A stretch of DNA of 64,000 bases from Artemisia argyi (GCA_030686995.1 CM060697.1:108136706-108200705); one strand, 5' to 3'; counted from the first letter of the stretch, positions 23,481-35,050 are shown. A program made the numbers and translations. The notes: generated by a model from the sequence alone, not told the origin.

Positions 23481-24065
23481 TTAGATATAGTTGATCGTTA
23501 GCAACTTAAATACAGTTAATCAATATATTGCATTTTCGATCAAATTGAAAATGTTCGTGCATGTTCCACTTAATTGATAAGACAAAGATGTTTAGGATAT
23601 CTTAAACCATTAGAGAAGATGATGTTACTACCAAACCTCCTAAGCACAATCTTTATGTCCTACATTGTTACATACACAAAACACACGTGAAATTTACATA
23701 AAACAATATGCTAAATAAGCAAGACGATATAATGCTTACCACCATAATAAGTTGTAGCCCAATGTGCACGCGGTGTGGAGTAAGTTGTGGTTTGTTGTGT
23801 GTGGTTTTTGACACATTATATAGTTGATAAAATATTTGTAACTCATGGACGGGAATATAAAAAGACTAACCACTATTAATTGAGATGTTTGAGTTGCTTG
23901 AAATCAATGTACACATACTAATTGAGATGTTTGAGTTGCTTGGAATCAATGTTGAAGGCTTTATATGATAGAATCAATTCTTGGGACATTTATTATGACC
24001 CTTTTACATTTATAAGGCTACTTAAACTTTATACTCCGTATAATATAAGATAATCTGCTAAGTGC
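23481..24065. other. Non-coding AT-rich DNA
   Basis: It contains a direct repeat of AATTGAGATGTTTGAGTTGCTT (23877-23900 and 23918-23941). No gene is seen. Confidence 0.4.
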
Positions 24066-25544
24066 TAACTACATTTTTGGTCCTTGTGGTTAACCGGCTG
24101 TAACAATTTTGGTCCAATAGTTTGAAAAGTAACGGATCTTGTCCGGAATCTGACGACACGTAACACTTTTGGTTTAATTTTTGGTCCACCGTTAGTTTGC
24201 CAATTTTGACTGTTAAATATGAGGGCATTTTTGTCTTTTCATCTGTATTGTTAAATAAAAGAGTTAACTACATTATTTTTGGTCCTTGTGGTTTGTCGGG
24301 TGTTTCACTTTTAGTCCAATAGTTTGAAAGCGAATATATCCATATCTTTGAAAAAGGGCTAATTTGCTTGATAGTGTTATATACGTTTTTATATAAGTTT
24401 TTATGCACATTTATATGCATGTTTTTATACATTTTTTATACACATTTTTCATATATGTTTTTATATACGTTTTTATCTATGTTTTTATATACGTTTTTAT
24501 ATCCGTTTTTATAAATGTTTTTACATACGTTTTATTATATGTTTTTATATACGTTTTTTTTTAAATATATATCTACGTTTTTATCAACGCTTTTATGTAC
24601 ATTTTTATATACATTTTTTATCTATGCTTTTATTTATGTTTTTATATATTTATGTAGTTTTTATCTTTGTTTTTGAAAACGTAGATAAAAACCTATATAA
24701 AGCGTAGATAAAAACGTACATAAAACGTATATACAAATGTATATAAAAAGATATGTAAAAAACGTAGATAAAAACATATATATAAATGTATATAAAAATA
24801 TACATAAAAATGTAGATAAAAACGTGTATAAAAACGTAGATTAAAATGTATATAAAAACGTAAATGAAAACGTATATAAAAACGTAGATAAAAACGCATA
24901 TAAATCGTATAGAAAAACATGTATAAAAATGTGTGTATAAAAACGTGTATAAAAATGTGTATAAAAACTTATATAAATTTTAAAAGTTATTAGAAAATGA
25001 GATTTTTTTAAAGAAAATTAATACTCGAATTTCTATCAACTTATAAGCAGTTTTTATAACTATTATAAATTTTATAAAAATATAGTATTTCAGTATTATT
25101 GTATATAGATTAAAAAACAGTTTTAGTTACTAAATCGTTAAAAATAGTTTGGTAAGTTTTAAAATTCACTTTCTTTCTAACAAGAAAATTAGTTCTTAAT
25201 TAAGTTGAGCTGTGATAAAAATTTCAGAATGTATTTCAAGTTTTTAAATAGTTTTTAATTTCTTTAAAAGTTTTTAGTTGTTAAAAGTTTAATATTTTAG
25301 TTTTATAATTTATGAGTCAACTACATTTTTGGTCCTTATGGTTTGTTGGGTGTAACACTTTTAGTCACTAAGATGAGGGTATTTTAGTCATTTCATGTGT
25401 CTTAATTGGTCAAACTAACGGTCAATGAAAAATTGGACCAAAAGTGTTACGGGTCGTCGGATTCTGAACAGGATCCGTTACTTTTCAAACTATTAGACCA
25501 AAATCGTTACACCCGGTAAACCACAAGGACCAAAAATGTAGTTA
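24066..25544. repeat. Large foldback element with A/T-rich core
   Basis: The left edge reads TAACTACATTTTTGGTCC and the right edge is its reverse complement. Further copies of the same sequence lie inside at 24263 and 25318, both in plus orientation. The core (about 24370-24980) is a degenerate array of GTTTTTATATAC-like units that switches to the reverse complement near 24680, making a second, inner foldback of about 600 bp. There is no coding capacity. The edge sequence is a widespread plant repeat by recall. Confidence 0.7.
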
Positions 25545-26198
25545 ACTCTTAGTTTATACAAGCTTTAGGAGTATACAAATTAGTATACTCTGGGAGAACA
25601 TGGATAACACACGCATTGTGTGATAACGATCATATTACTAAGTGATTTCTATCTCTATAACTGAAGGATAAGAGTTATATTTCTACAACATATAAATTTT
25701 GTCTTTTGAAATTTATATTTGGGTCATTTTTATTCAAGAAAACTGTTGGAATTCGAGACAAGTTCCACCTAATCGAAGATTTATTCTTAATTCAATTATC
25801 ATATGTTGGTATCTTTTATGATTCTTTTTATCACTATTAAGTAAACTTATGAAGCTAGCACGTCCATTCGGGCGGCCCATGAAGCTTATTTCTACAAAAC
25901 CCAATATTCTAACATGGACAACTATATGTGGTTGTTGCAAGGGTGAAGACGAAGAAAGGTTTAAATTTTCTTTGTTGTGACAAAGATGGCGAATAAACTA
26001 ACTACACAACAAACGTTGCCTACAAAGAAGTTCTATTTCGCATACGAATAGCCATCATGTAATTGATTCTTCTTTTTACATATAATACATGAGCACTATA
26101 TTTTTGTTTCCAATATAGTATTTGTTTAACATATTTGCGGTTATTCATTATTTATTTTACGCGTAAAAAAAATTCGACAAACAATTTTATGAAGAGTA
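25545..26198. other. Non-coding DNA with decayed Helitron-type motif
   Basis: CCATTCGGGCGGCCCATGAAGC at 25863-25884 looks like a decayed version of the hairpin end at 26199. AACAAACGTTG at 26009-26019 also occurs near the end of the Helitron at 45.3 kb. Confidence 0.35.
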
Positions 26199-26230
26199 CC
26201 CGCCCATCGGGCGGGTTATGAAGCTACTAA
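26199..26230 (+). mobile_element. Helitron 3' terminus
   Basis: CCCGCCCATCGGGCGGG is a GC-rich hairpin followed by TTATGAAGCTACTAA then T. The same hairpin family ends the Helitron at 45345. The CTRR end is CTAA here. The 5' end of this copy was not found. Confidence 0.5.
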
Positions 26231-26568
26231 TAGTATATTAGCTTATCAGACATTGTAAATTTGTGATTCAACATCAATTACAGTACCATTCAACAGTTTG
26301 ACTTTACTTGTCAAACTCAACTGGCTTGTGATTTGTAAAAACCTATCTAATATTGACTATGTACACAATTTTTTAAAGATGAAATAAAGCACAAATTGTT
26401 TATTTTTATTCCATATCATACACACATAATGATTACATAGTTACAAATAAAAGGTACGTAGTACAACATTATTTAGCAAATGTTGCCCAACATATACATG
26501 ATCAAATGGATCAAAGACAAAAAAATAAATAAATAAACATAATTACATAAGTAATGTACGATATATAA
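26231..26568. other. 3' flank of the DUF761 gene
   Basis: This probably includes the 3' untranslated region and polyadenylation region of the minus-strand gene at 26569. AT-rich, with no other feature. Confidence 0.35.
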
Positions 26569-26898
26569 TTACCCTCCAATCATAGACATTGTCTTGCTAA
26601 GTTGAAATTTTTTGTGACTCGACTCAATGAAATCCGCAGCTTCTGCATCTATATCCTCTTCGTTTTGCATGAACCCATTTTTGTTGTTCTTACGTTCATA
26701 ATAGTTTATGACATTGGTGTTTACTAGACATTCGTCTGAGATTCTTTTGAAACCATTACCAACAAAATAGATATCAGAATAAGGAGGCACGTCGTGTAAC
26801 TTGTGTGGTATATCTTTGAGTTTTTTCTTCAAGGAACCAAGATGGCGGTGATTGTGATTGTGATGAGTGTTTGACATGTCGATGGATTTTAGTTGCAA
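26569..26898 (-). CDS. Small DUF761-type protein
   Basis: A single-exon frame of 109 residues from ATG 26898; a second in-frame ATG at 26877 is an equally good start. The N-terminus is His/Asn-rich (SNTHHNHNHRHLG), followed by a basic stretch (SLKKKLKDIPHKL). Near the C-terminus, residues 82-102, EDIDAEAADFIESSHKKFQL matches the short conserved motif of plant DUF761 proteins (D-x-x-A-x-x-F-I), a family that includes cotton-fibre-expressed and elicitor-induced proteins of unknown biochemical role. A TATA-like GTATATAAGT lies 50-70 bases upstream of the start. No signal peptide or membrane segment is seen. It looks intact and, with the OVATE gene at 28.8 kb, marks a small genic island. Confidence 0.7.
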   Translation of the reverse strand: MQLKSIDMSNTHHNHNHRHLGSLKKKLKDIPHKLHDVPPYSDIYFVGNGFKRISDECLVNTNVINYYERKNNKNGFMQNEEDIDAEAADFIESSHKKFQLSKTMSMIGG

Positions 26899-26944
26899 AT
26901 GGTTGTTTGATGTGATAGATGAAGTTATGTTTATCTTGGCTAGT

Positions 26945-26954
26945 ACTTATATAC
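26945..26954 (-). promoter_or_regulatory. TATA box of the DUF761 gene
   Basis: GTATATAAGT on the minus strand, about 50 bases upstream of the first ATG, is correctly placed for a short 5' leader. Confidence 0.5.
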
Positions 26955-27430
26955 AAGTTTGTGATGGTTTGTGCTCATAAGAGGGTGAAAAGCAGCCATG
27001 GAATCGGATTCCTTTGATTATTTGAAGCTATCAATTGATATGTCTGTCACATGTACATTACATTCGGCCTCCTTTTGTGGACTATGCAAGTATATCCTCT
27101 TAGCCATTTTGGAAACTCTAACATGATGATGGTCAAGTGTTGCGGCTGCCAACCTTTCGAATCGTTAAATAAGTTACTACGTAGAAGCTTAAGCTTATTT
27201 GTTTATTAGGGATCGCTAACTTTTTACTTTTCTAGAATATATGTGGTTCATTGGAATGGTTTTTGTTTTATTTTATATCAGTGACTTAACATATATTGTA
27301 ACTTAAAAAAATCTAAAAGCGTTGTGTGTTATTGCACGTGGTATATCTTTTGGAACTTCTTTAGAAATATTTGTTTTAATCACATCACCTTTCGAGTTTG
27401 AATAAAGAATTTACTATATGGTGACATGAA
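26955..27430. other. Upstream intergenic DNA
   Basis: Probable promoter region of the minus-strand DUF761 gene. No other feature could be supported. Confidence 0.3.
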
Positions 27431-28400
27431 CTTTTTTTTTGAAAAGGCAGCACTATATTAAAACCACAAATAAAACGATACAAACAAACGGCATTCCTCT
27501 CTCCAAACAAGACGACTGGAGAGAAGAAACCCGAACAAAGAAAATACAAAGAACAGGCCAAAACAGCGAGGGAAAAGATACGAACAAGAAAACAAACCAA
27601 TCCTCTAAAACTAAACGATATAATTAAACACATTGGGACCCCTAACCCATTAGCACCAAACCTATCCCCATGATCCATCATACGACAAAACCACAAGGAA
27701 GTCACTTAATTTGTTGGAATATAGGAACATGGACGAAGGACCCCTCCAAGGACTTACATGCCACTCAATGCTGTAATGCATATATCAGATTATTAGTAAC
27801 CAGAGACAATACACAATAGAACCTGACACACAACACTGTAACAGAACCTGATACGCAAATTTCTTTGGGAAAATTGTTCAAAAATACATCCACCAACTTG
27901 CCACTTTTAATATTGTATGCTATGAACTTTTTTTTTCCCTATTTTATACACGAACTTTATTAATTTTTCTATTGTAACCATGAATCTGACGTGGCATAGA
28001 GTTAATTACATAAATTTACATGAATCGTCCCTGTGGCTTAAAACAACTACACCATTCGTCCTTGAAACAATTACATAAAAGGTCCCTGTAGCTCAAGAGT
28101 TAAAATATTTACATAACAACTAACTTGCAGATAATAACCACGAACAGAGATCCTGACTGTAAATGACACTTCAGAGGATTAACTAACCATTGCTGCAAAT
28201 CCATGCTTTTATATATATTGGATCTTCGAACTATCCTCTCCTAACTTTTTAATTGAATATCTTGCACAATTTTATTAGTACTTGCCACTTTTTTTACCGA
28301 GCACAAGAGCATTCCTTTCTTTCCAAATGTAGTAACCGGATGTCCAAATAACCGCTTGCCACACACGAGATAGAAAATTGGGATGATGAGAATGCTAATG
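27431..28400 (-). mobile_element. LINE (non-LTR retrotransposon) remnant, 3' portion
   Basis: On the minus strand, about 28241-28400 encodes a degraded segment with VWQAVIWTSGYYIWKERN and later IVQDIQLK, which matches the region downstream of reverse transcriptase in plant LINE ORF2 (zf-RVT C-terminal motif W-x-x-W-x-x-R-N). Frame changes and stops break it. At the other end, minus-strand GGCTGCCTTTTC is followed by an A-run at 27431-27439, like a LINE poly-A tail. I infer one element, but the middle (27720-28230) is unassigned and could be separate. Confidence 0.5.
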
Positions 28401-28812
28401 GGATTGGAAGATGAATGAGATTGTAACTGATATGAATGCATAATCATTTTAAAAACATCTTCAAATATAAGAACGTCATTTAAATTTTGGAACTTATGTG
28501 AAGTTACAATTCACATTCAAAGTAAAGGTTGTTTCAAAGGCTTTGCACTTTTTTAATATTTTCTTATTGTTCACATACTGGTTTTGCTATCATCATGATC
28601 AGCCTGATATCATTTTTGTTTCCGCTCATTTTCTACATCAGGATATGCAAAACAGCAAATTAAAAGTCAAAACTGAATAATTAATAAGAAATAGATTCAA
28701 TATCGAGACTCGAGAGGGAGAAAGTTACAAACGCTAGCTAGCTAATTCAGTTAATTAACTTCCAAAATACAAGAAGAAATACATATTGAAAAAGAAAATT
28801 AAAACCAAAATA
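28401..28812. other. Intergenic DNA, 3' side of the OVATE gene
   Basis: No gene is recognised. It likely contains the 3' untranslated region of the minus-strand OVATE gene. Confidence 0.3.
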
Positions 28813-29139
28813 CTATTTCTTATACGTAGGATCACGTTTGTTGTCTAAAGGAGAAGCTAAACTAAGGAAAGCATCCTTAATGTAGATATGAATTTCAGGC
28901 GAGTTAAGAGCGATATAACAATATATCAACTCCTCAACATCGTTCCAATCTTGAACTTTCACATATCGAAGCATCTCCACTATCGATTCTCTTATGTCCA
29001 CAAAAGGATCGGAAGTGTATTTTACTGCACAATTACTATCCGCAAAAACCCCACGAACATCATCCGGTAAACTTGCTGAAAAGCTCACCCGCTCTATTCT
29101 TTTCTTCTTTGCATTCTTGTTAAGTTCTTCAAGATTCAT
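28813..29139 (-). CDS. Short OVATE family protein (OFP)
   Basis: A single-exon gene of 108 residues. I chose ATG 29139 (MNLEELNKNAKKK) because family homology starts after it and a TATA box lies about 60 bases upstream; the longer open frame to 29244 crosses that TATA box. Residues 37-95 form the OVATE domain (DUF623), with YTSDPFVDIRESIVEMLRYV, then WNDVEELIYCYIALNSPE and a conserved KDAF. OVATE proteins are plant transcriptional repressors that bind TALE homeodomain and TRM proteins and restrain cell elongation and organ shape. The N-terminal basic stretch (KKKRIERVSF) could be a nuclear localisation signal. It is short for the family, which often has long N-terminal extensions, but appears intact. 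Confidence 0.8.
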   Translation of the reverse strand: MNLEELNKNAKKKRIERVSFSASLPDDVRGVFADSNCAVKYTSDPFVDIRESIVEMLRYVKVQDWNDVEELIYCYIALNSPEIHIYIKDAFLSLASPLDNKRDPTYKK

Positions 29140-29196
29140 TGTAATGTAATATTGGAGATAAGGTAAGGTGTGTGCAATGGACCCTTGTGGTTGACA

Positions 29197-29205
29197 CATA
29201 TATAG
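29197..29205 (-). promoter_or_regulatory. TATA box of the OVATE gene
   Basis: CTATATATG on the minus strand, about 60 bases upstream of the chosen start codon. Confidence 0.5.
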
Positions 29206-29244
29206 GAAAGAGGAAAAGGCAAGACATGCATGAATGGGAGCCAT

Positions 29245-29993
29245 GGTACATGTAGTTAATGAAGAGACAAGCCATAATCAAGATGATGTGATTTGTTTGT
29301 GGATATCGTGATGCACAGGTATCTCCAACCATATCGAATTGTTGCCTTAAATGATGAATGTGTGCAATAATACCTAAAAGTAATACGGAGTAACATTTAA
29401 TTTGAAATAAATATTGAATATGTGCAACAGCACGTGATATATGCCGCATAGAGCTTTTGATATTAGCTAAAAATAATACTCTTTCCTTCCGAAAATATGT
29501 CAATATTTTCTTTTCCAGACCACTATTAAAAATAGATTGACAAGCTTTATTGATTTACCATATTACTTTTATTTGCAACTATTATTTAAAATTCAAATAA
29601 AAATAGTCATTGAAATCAGTGGTGCCGAGGTACAGAAACTATTAATTCTAAGATGCGTGAATATGTTGTGATAAAAAGCTAAACTCGTCAATGAATCGGG
29701 AAGTAATCAAGGATATTCCTAGGCAATAATTTATCCCTCAATTAATATGACTTCTAACAGTGGTCTTGTTACTTGCTTGGATGCATAGATGGATAGATCA
29801 TTGCAAACAAATATGGAGTTAGAGGTCCATTGCTTGTATGTTCTTTATTATTGTGAGAGTATCCGTTTATCTTTTAGGCGGGGGCCTGGGTGTAATGGTA
29901 ATCATATCTATTAGCTAGTGTCACATCACATTTTTAGTACAACACCTATCTCATCAACTAACAAGCTAAGTGGTGACCACATAAATAAGTAAA
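29245..29993. other. Intergenic DNA
   Basis: Presumed promoter side of the OVATE gene. No other feature is supported. Confidence 0.3.
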
Positions 29994-29995
29994 AG

Positions 29996-30190
29996 GGCGT
30001 GTTTGGTGAGATGATCTACTCCACCGAACCAATGCCAAAATGAAGGAATCAAGCGCGGTGAATGGGAAGTTGTAATGGCGGATGGCGTGGTGGAGGCCTC
30101 AATTATGCCGGTCTTAGAAATGTCAAAACCACGATGTGCAAAGTAAATGACAGTAACATTACGATCCGTGATTTTCGAATTGTTTGTTAT
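29996..30190. repeat. Dispersed repeat A, copy 1 (empty site)
   Basis: This closely matches 45743-45905 plus 46273-46300, starting TTTGGTGAGATGATCT and including GAACCAATGCCAAAATG and CCACGATGTGCAAAGTAAAT. Here the sequence is uninterrupted across TAA at 30154-30156, whereas the other copy has a 367 bp insertion at that point. Confidence 0.8.
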
Positions 30191-30228
30191 AGTTGTTTAG
30201 GGATAAAAGGAAGGGATCCGAAAAACTA

Positions 30229-31123
30229 GGTGTGTTTGGTAGAGAGAAATGATGTGAGAAAAATGGAATTGGCCACAATTCTCTTGTTTGATACACTAGA
30301 GAATTTGGGAGGCGGAGAAATCACAATTCTCGAGAGTTGCTCTATGTGTATTTAGGACCACGTGTTATCCACATTTTACCCAATTCTTCTTAGCTTCCAA
30401 TAACCACTCATTTCATACCATCTTTTCCGTTCTCATCTCCGGCCACGTTGCCGTCATCTTGTGGTTACCTTCCTCTGTTTCTTGTATCCTTCCAATCTTC
30501 TAAAACAGCATGTTGTCACCTCTTTGTACATGATTCTTTTGTTTCTCATCCATTTTTTTTAGTCTAACCATCAACAATCAATAATAATTATTTCATTATT
30601 GGGTTTCTTAAAACTTTCATTTCTTTAGCAAACCATAGATCTCATTTTTCATGTATCTGTTGACAAACTTGACATAATAGATATTCTTATTCAATCCTTT
30701 ATTAGTCAAAAAAAGTATTTTAAAATCACATGGTGTTGATACCCAGTTTGATTGTAATGTTTATCTTTATCATTGTGTTTCTGATCTTTAAAATTGTTCT
30801 TTCTTTGTCGTAGTGACGGTCCGATGGAGCAAATTCAAGTAAGCTTTTAAAAGAGAAATTGTTTTGAAAAGAAATCAAACATGTATCATTGTTTTGTTTG
30901 ATTTTAATATATAAGTTGTTTATTTTGTGTTTTTCTCGTCGCACAAGGTATTGTAAAAGAAAAAAAATTGTCAAATAAAATAATTTATTGGTTATTTCTC
31001 GAGTCAAGTCTCTATAGTTACCAAACACTGTAATCAATTAAAATTCTTTATTGATTTCTATTCTCTGAATTTCTAATCCATGATTCATTTCATTTCTCTA
31101 AATTTCTCTCTACTAAACGCACC
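30229..31123. mobile_element. Non-autonomous DNA transposon with short inverted repeats
   Basis: The left end GGTGTGTTTGGTAGAGAGAA and right end (reverse complement GGTGCGTTTAGTAGAGAGAA) differ at two of 20 positions. The 895 bp between them is AT-rich without a transposase. Terminal GGTG.GTTT.GT resembles PIF/Harbinger or hAT MITE ends. The target duplication could not be resolved. Confidence 0.6.
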
Positions 31124-31275
31124 CTTAGGGGAGATACATCCATTTTTATAGATGCATTTGAAATGTGCCGTTATAATTTCTTCTTATCCTTTATCGTTTT
31201 AATATTTTTTCTTATTTAATCCTGACATGGATAAAATATAATCTAAAACTTTTTTTTTTCTTGGGCAAGCAAGAC

Positions 31276-31641
31276 CTAGAATTTGTTTGGGAGTCTTGCA
31301 GGCTTATCTGGAACAGGCCACTTCATGTTTTCCAGTGCAGATCCAAGAGCCTGTGTCAGTGCCTGTGGCAACTCCTTGGAGAGGGTGTATGGCTCATCAT
31401 CATCATCAGAAGAGCTGGAGTAAAACTCAAGTGATGGAGCAGGTGTTGAAATCTTCTTGTTTGGCTTCATTGTTGTTGAGCTTGAAGCACATGGTGGAAA
31501 GTAATCACCCCATCCTGATGCTGCTGAAGAGTCAGACATGTAACTTATCTCATCTGAAGAGTCATCAGAAGAGATGTAGATGATGTTTGGAAAATTGCTC
31601 ATGGTGATTAAGGATTTTGTGATGATAAAGTAAATAACCAA
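31276..31641 (-). CDS. Hypothetical acidic, Ser-rich protein
   Basis: An open frame of up to 121 residues; the likely start is the internal methionine of MSNFPNIIYISSDDSSDE at about 31602. Ser/Asp clusters (SSDDSSDE, SSSSDDDDEP) alternate with Pro-rich segments, and the protein ends ENMKWPVPDKPARLPNKF. No domain is recognised. It lies upstream of, and opposite to, the accessory pseudogene at 32306 and may be a fragment of a retroelement protein. The strong Ser/Asp bias makes chance openness less likely but does not prove it is a gene. Confidence 0.35.
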   Translation of the reverse strand: MVIYFIITKSLITMSNFPNIIYISSDDSSDEISYMSDSSAASGWGDYFPPCASSSTTMKPNKKISTPAPSLEFYSSSSDDDDEPYTLSKELPQALTQALGSALENMKWPVPDKPARLPNKF

Positions 31642-31727
31642 ATTTTTGCTAGGATTTGATCAAATGGTGTATAACTGAGACACACAACAAATGGTTATTG
31701 ATTCATCATGTCTAATCCACATAAGAA

Positions 31728-31918
31728 TCAACTAGTCCAGAGCAAACGGCTACTGGTAAAGACTTAACAAATCCGTTTATGGTTGATAGTTTACCAAAAA
31801 CTATATGGTCATCAACTCACCATATTCCATGTGATGAAGAGTTGGCTAGTCCATAGCAAACGGCTCATGGTAAAGACATATCAAATCCGTTGATAGCTGA
31901 TAGTTTGCTAAAAACTAT
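31728..31918. repeat. Imperfect tandem duplication, about 115 bp period
   Basis: Copies at 31733-31803 and 31847-31918 share CTAGTCCA.AGCAAACGGCT, CAAATCCGTT and GATAGTTT..AAAAACTAT. It lies in the non-coding lead-in to the accessory pseudogene. Confidence 0.7.
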
Positions 31919-32305
31919 GAAAAGAGCAGTTAAACTTTTATATGTTTTACTTTTACCACTGCTATTGGAAAAATTTTGTTAAAAGTTCCCACTGCTAGTT
32001 CACAGTTACCACTACCAGTGTAATTTTTACCACTGATGAACTAGCCGTTACGACTGTTGTGTCAGTAACAATATTTTTACTAGTCGTTGAGAGTAACCGT
32101 TTTTGTCCATATTAATAGGGTGAATTTTTGAGGATTATCTACTTACCTATTTTAATTTATTCTTTTCTTAAAGATAAATCCTTACTAAAGATAATCTCTT
32201 TTGCGCATCATTCTCAAACCCTAATAGTATATATCCTTTATCTCTCAAACGGCGTGTTCACCATTCACTTTATAATAACACAATCATATTTTTCTCACAA
32301 AAACT

Positions 32306-35050
32306 ATGGCAAGACTAAACTTTGCAGATGAGTACAACCAAGTGGCCTACTTGCAGAAGTCAGAAGAAAAGAGTGGCCCTGTTTTTCATCAGATTGTGGA
32401 CTTTCTCAATACCACTTATATTAGGTATGCTTTAACTTTAAATCCCACAATCTATGTCTCTCAAATCAAACAGTTTTGAAACTCTGTAGAGTCCAGAACC
32501 ATTGAACAAGGAGACACACATGAAACTGTGGATACTCTTAGAGCCACAGTGGATGGGGTAACCATTGATGTTACTGAATCATCCTTGAGGAGAATTCTCC
32601 AATTGGATGATCTTAATGGTATCATCACATTGCCCAATCCAGATATTCATAAGCATCTTTAATCAATGGGGTATGATACATCTGACAAAAAGGTTACTTT
32701 CAAAAAAGGATGTCTTTGTCCCCATTTGAGATTTTTAGTTCATACTCTTTTGCATTGCATAAGTCCTAAGAAAACTTCTTATGAGCAATTCAGTTCAACA
32801 ATGGCTTATCCTTTGGTTTGCTTAGCCACAGATAGGACTTTCAATTTTTCAAAGCTAATTTTTAACAGTATGAAAGGCAATGTAATGAGTCCCTATAAAT
32901 TTTTGATGTATCCAAGGTTTGTGCAAGCAGTGTTAAATGAATTTCCACTGCAACCCCACAAAAGAGTTTATAAAACCCCCTGTTTTAAGCCAAAAGTTTT
33001 TCAAAATATGAATAAGGCTTCAGATGGATGGAATGGGGAATTTAAACCACTTTTTCTTGAAATGCTTTCAAAGATTACACATGTACAGGGTGAAGATGCA
33101 ACAATCCCAGTTGTATCCCAACACACACCCACTATTACTGTCCCATCTATCCAATACACCCTACAAGTTACTCACACATATGAGAGGAGGCAAAAATAGC
33201 CACCTCCTCCCATCAAAACATTGCATGATTATGAACCTTTTGGTTTAGGAACAAGCAATGGTGGTTCCAGGCTTCAATCTAGTCCAACTAGAGAAGAGTT
33301 TGAACCAATGCCCTATGATTCATCTCTCCCAACAGGTATCACAGTTGGAAGTGTTAAGGGCAGTGAACAACCACTTGAATTGATGGACCTTTGTACCAAG
33401 CTACTCAAACAGGTTCAAACTTTGGAGAAAGATTTGGCACAGACAAAGAAGCAGCATGCCACAAAAATTAATAGTTTGAGAGCTGAACTATAGATTTTAA
33501 AGGACGAAGTGCAGGGGTTAAAGAAGCAAAGATCTGCCAAGCTTGTGATATCATCTCCATCTACTCCTCATGATGATGATTCTGATGCATCAGATGATGA
33601 TATGGGTGATTCTTCCAAACAGGGGAGGAAAACTGATGCTACTTTTAAGGGGAGGAAGTTGGATTTTGAGCAAGAAGCAAAAGATTTTGATGATCAGGAT
33701 GATGAACAGGAAAAGAATGATGAAGCAGTGGAAACTCAAGAAGAAGCAGTGGACACTGCTGATGTTGAATTTGAAAGAAAAAGGTAGGAAAAGGGGAAAG
33801 TTCATATTTTTGAAGAATCAACTGAGCAACCAAGAAAGATCTCCAAAAGTGAACAAGCTCAGATTGATATGGACTATGAATTGGCAAGAAAGAGTGAAGA
33901 AGAGGATGTAGCAAGGTTCATGGAACTACAAAGGCTTCAAAAACAGATGGAACCTGAAGAAAATATTGTTCCCATTCCAGACACAGAAGAAGGTGCTTAT
34001 GAGTATACTAATGAAGAAACTGAGCAAATGATTGTTTCAGATCTAGTTATTAAGAAGAAAGCTATTGAGCTTGTTGCCGATGAAAGCTTAACAACTGAAC
34101 AAAGATCAGCTCAACTAGCTGATTTTATCAACATGAAGAACAATCAAGCATTTGATTCCATGGTGGATACTATTAAGAAGACCCGAAAAAAGCCAAGACA
34201 ACCATCTCAGGCTCAAGTAAATTATGGAATGAAGAAGTACTTGTGCCATGTTGGAGGATGGAAAATGAATCAGCTCAAAGGAAAATCTTATGAAGAAATC
34301 CAAAGATTGTAGTATCAAGAATACAGAAGAGACAAGGATTTTCTTCCTATGCATTCAGAAGCAGAAGCTCAGAGGTACAAAAGATCAGGTGTGGACATTG
34401 AACCTAAAGATGTTAAAAGATCTAAGACTCAAGAGTCATCTCAAGCTGATAAAGAAGATGACAAATTAACTGAAGAACAATTCTCAAGTATGATCTCTAT
34501 TGAAAATGATGTATTGAAGGTAGAACCTTTACAATCAAAGCATCCAGTTGTAGGTTGGGAGTTGTTTTCTGATGACTTTGGAGATGCATGGAAGATTATC
34601 AGAATTGGAGGTATAACAAGTATCTGCAGAGATTTTGAAGACCTTGTCAGATCATGTGACAGGGAAGACTTGGATACTCTATGGAGAATAGTCCAAGAAT
34701 AGTTCAAGAAGGATGAACTTGTTGATGTCAAAGCTAAAGAGTTGTGGATTCAATTCAGAAGACTTTATGAACCTGATGCATCTGATAGACATTGGAGATT
34801 TGAAGCAGACAACTTAACTACATTATGGAAGTTCTATGATTCAAGTTCTGTGCATCATGTGTCTACACAAGCTGGTGTTGATGTGTTTATGCTAGCTGAG
34901 AAAGAATATCCATTAAGAGCAGGTATTCTTACTGTTATGATATCTGTGAAGTTGAGATGCTGGGAAAGAAATGAAGTCACAGAAGATCTGCTACAAAGAA
35001 TATATGATCAAAGTGTGAGAGCTGATAAAGAGTTAAGGAGAAGGAGATAA
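32306..35050 (+). pseudogene. Asteraceae-type retroelement accessory protein, copy 2 (seven stops)
   Basis: From ATG 32306 (MARLNFADEYNQVAYLQ) to TAA 35048 the same frame runs for 914 codons with no frameshift, interrupted by TGA 32477, TAA 32660 and TAG at 33197, 33491, 33785, 34310 and 34700. It aligns along its length with copy 1: N-terminal VDFLNTTYIRYALTLNP and TLLHCISPKKTSYEQFSSTM, a central coiled-coil-like segment (LLKQVQTLEKDLAQTKKQ), a Lys/Asp/Glu-rich linker, then AWKIIRIGGITSICRDFEDL and KFYDSSSVHHVSTQAGVDVF. At 32477 copy 1 has Trp (TGG), so TGA arose by G to A. A primer-distal purine tract and LTR-like sequence follow at 35112, consistent with the last gene of a retroelement. 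Biochemical role unknown. Confidence 0.7.
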
